From positions 7,328,501-7,392,500 of the forward strand of contig NC_073624.1 of assembly GCF_029407905.1 (NCBI RefSeq): 64,000 nt of DNA, in the 5' to 3' direction. The number at the start of each line of letters is the position of its first letter. Position 1 is the first letter of the stretch. A model generated the notes under the pieces. That model did not search any database. It was given only the letters and a program-made list of their open reading frames with translations, and was not told the DNA's origin. Source of the stretch: Bubalus kerabau (taxonomy: Eukaryota; Chordata; Mammalia; Artiodactyla; Bovidae). Shown here in pieces: positions 63,715-64,000 of this stretch. Made by a program: the position numbers and the translations under genes.

Positions 63715-64000
63715 TAAATCAACCCTGAATATTCATTGAAAGGACTGATGCTGAAGCGAAAGCTCCAATACTTTGGCCACCTGATGCAAAGAGCCATCTC
63801 ATTGGAAAAGACCCTGATGCTGGAAAAGATTGAAGGCAGGAGGAGAAGGGGACAACAGAGGATGAGATGGCTGGATGGCATCACCGACTCGATGGACGTG
63901 AGTTTGAGCAAACTCCAGGAGAGGGTGACGGACAGGGGAGCCTGGCATCCTGTAGTCCGTGGGGTCGCAAAGAGTCTGACACGATTGAGCGACTCAACAA
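63715..64000 (+). mobile_element. BovB 3' end fragment reaching the window edge
   Basis: TAAATCAACCCTGAATATTC to GACACGATTGAGCGACTC, the terminal ~285 bp of BovB. The right end may continue beyond the window. Confidence 0.87.

Overview
This is vertebrate nuclear DNA from a ruminant, most probably cattle or a close relative. It has split genes with GT-AG introns and CpG-island promoters. It is full of BovB LINEs, Bov-tA and Bov-A2 SINEs and older cetartiodactyl CHR-type SINEs, a combination typical of bovids. The gene order matches human 22q13.2, which from memory corresponds to cattle chromosome 5. No tools were run, so all calls come from reading splice sites, reading frames and remembered protein families.

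Layout: (1) 505-3253, minus strand: the first two coding exons of XRCC6 (Ku70), running off the left edge. A CpG island at about 3500-4500 looks like a shared head-to-head promoter for XRCC6 and DESI1. (2) 4392-23339, plus strand: complete DESI1 (desumoylating isopeptidase 1), six coding exons, 168 aa, with a 22-nt microexon and a long 3' UTR to about 25.8 kb. (3) 25.8-45.3 kb: gene-free and built from retrotransposons. It holds four large BovB pieces (two nearly full length, one inserted into another), a solo retroviral LTR and many SINEs. (4) 46029-55659, plus strand: complete PMM1 (phosphomannomutase 1), eight exons, 262 aa, with a TATA-less CpG-island promoter. (5) 58021-60550, minus strand: complete CSDC2 (PIPPin, a cold-shock-domain RNA-binding protein), three coding exons, 153 aa, arranged tail-to-tail with PMM1. 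(6) 60.7-64.0 kb: upstream or 5' intronic sequence of CSDC2, mostly repeats.

The four genes are neighbours by conserved synteny and do not form a pathway: Ku70 acts in DNA end joining, DESI1 in SUMO removal, PMM1 in hexose-phosphate metabolism and CSDC2 in RNA binding. All reading frames and splice phases agree, and the catalytic residues of DESI1 and PMM1 are present, so the three complete genes look functional.

The most unusual structure is in the retrotransposon block. A 3.39-kb BovB lies inverted inside an older BovB with an 8-bp target duplication. It also looks mosaic: a tract of about 0.73 kb matches a third BovB nearby, while its flanks match a fourth. This suggests gene conversion between inverted copies. 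A second notable structure is a head-to-head pair of different SINEs at 10.1-10.5 kb that share one 11-bp target duplication, as if inserted in a single event.
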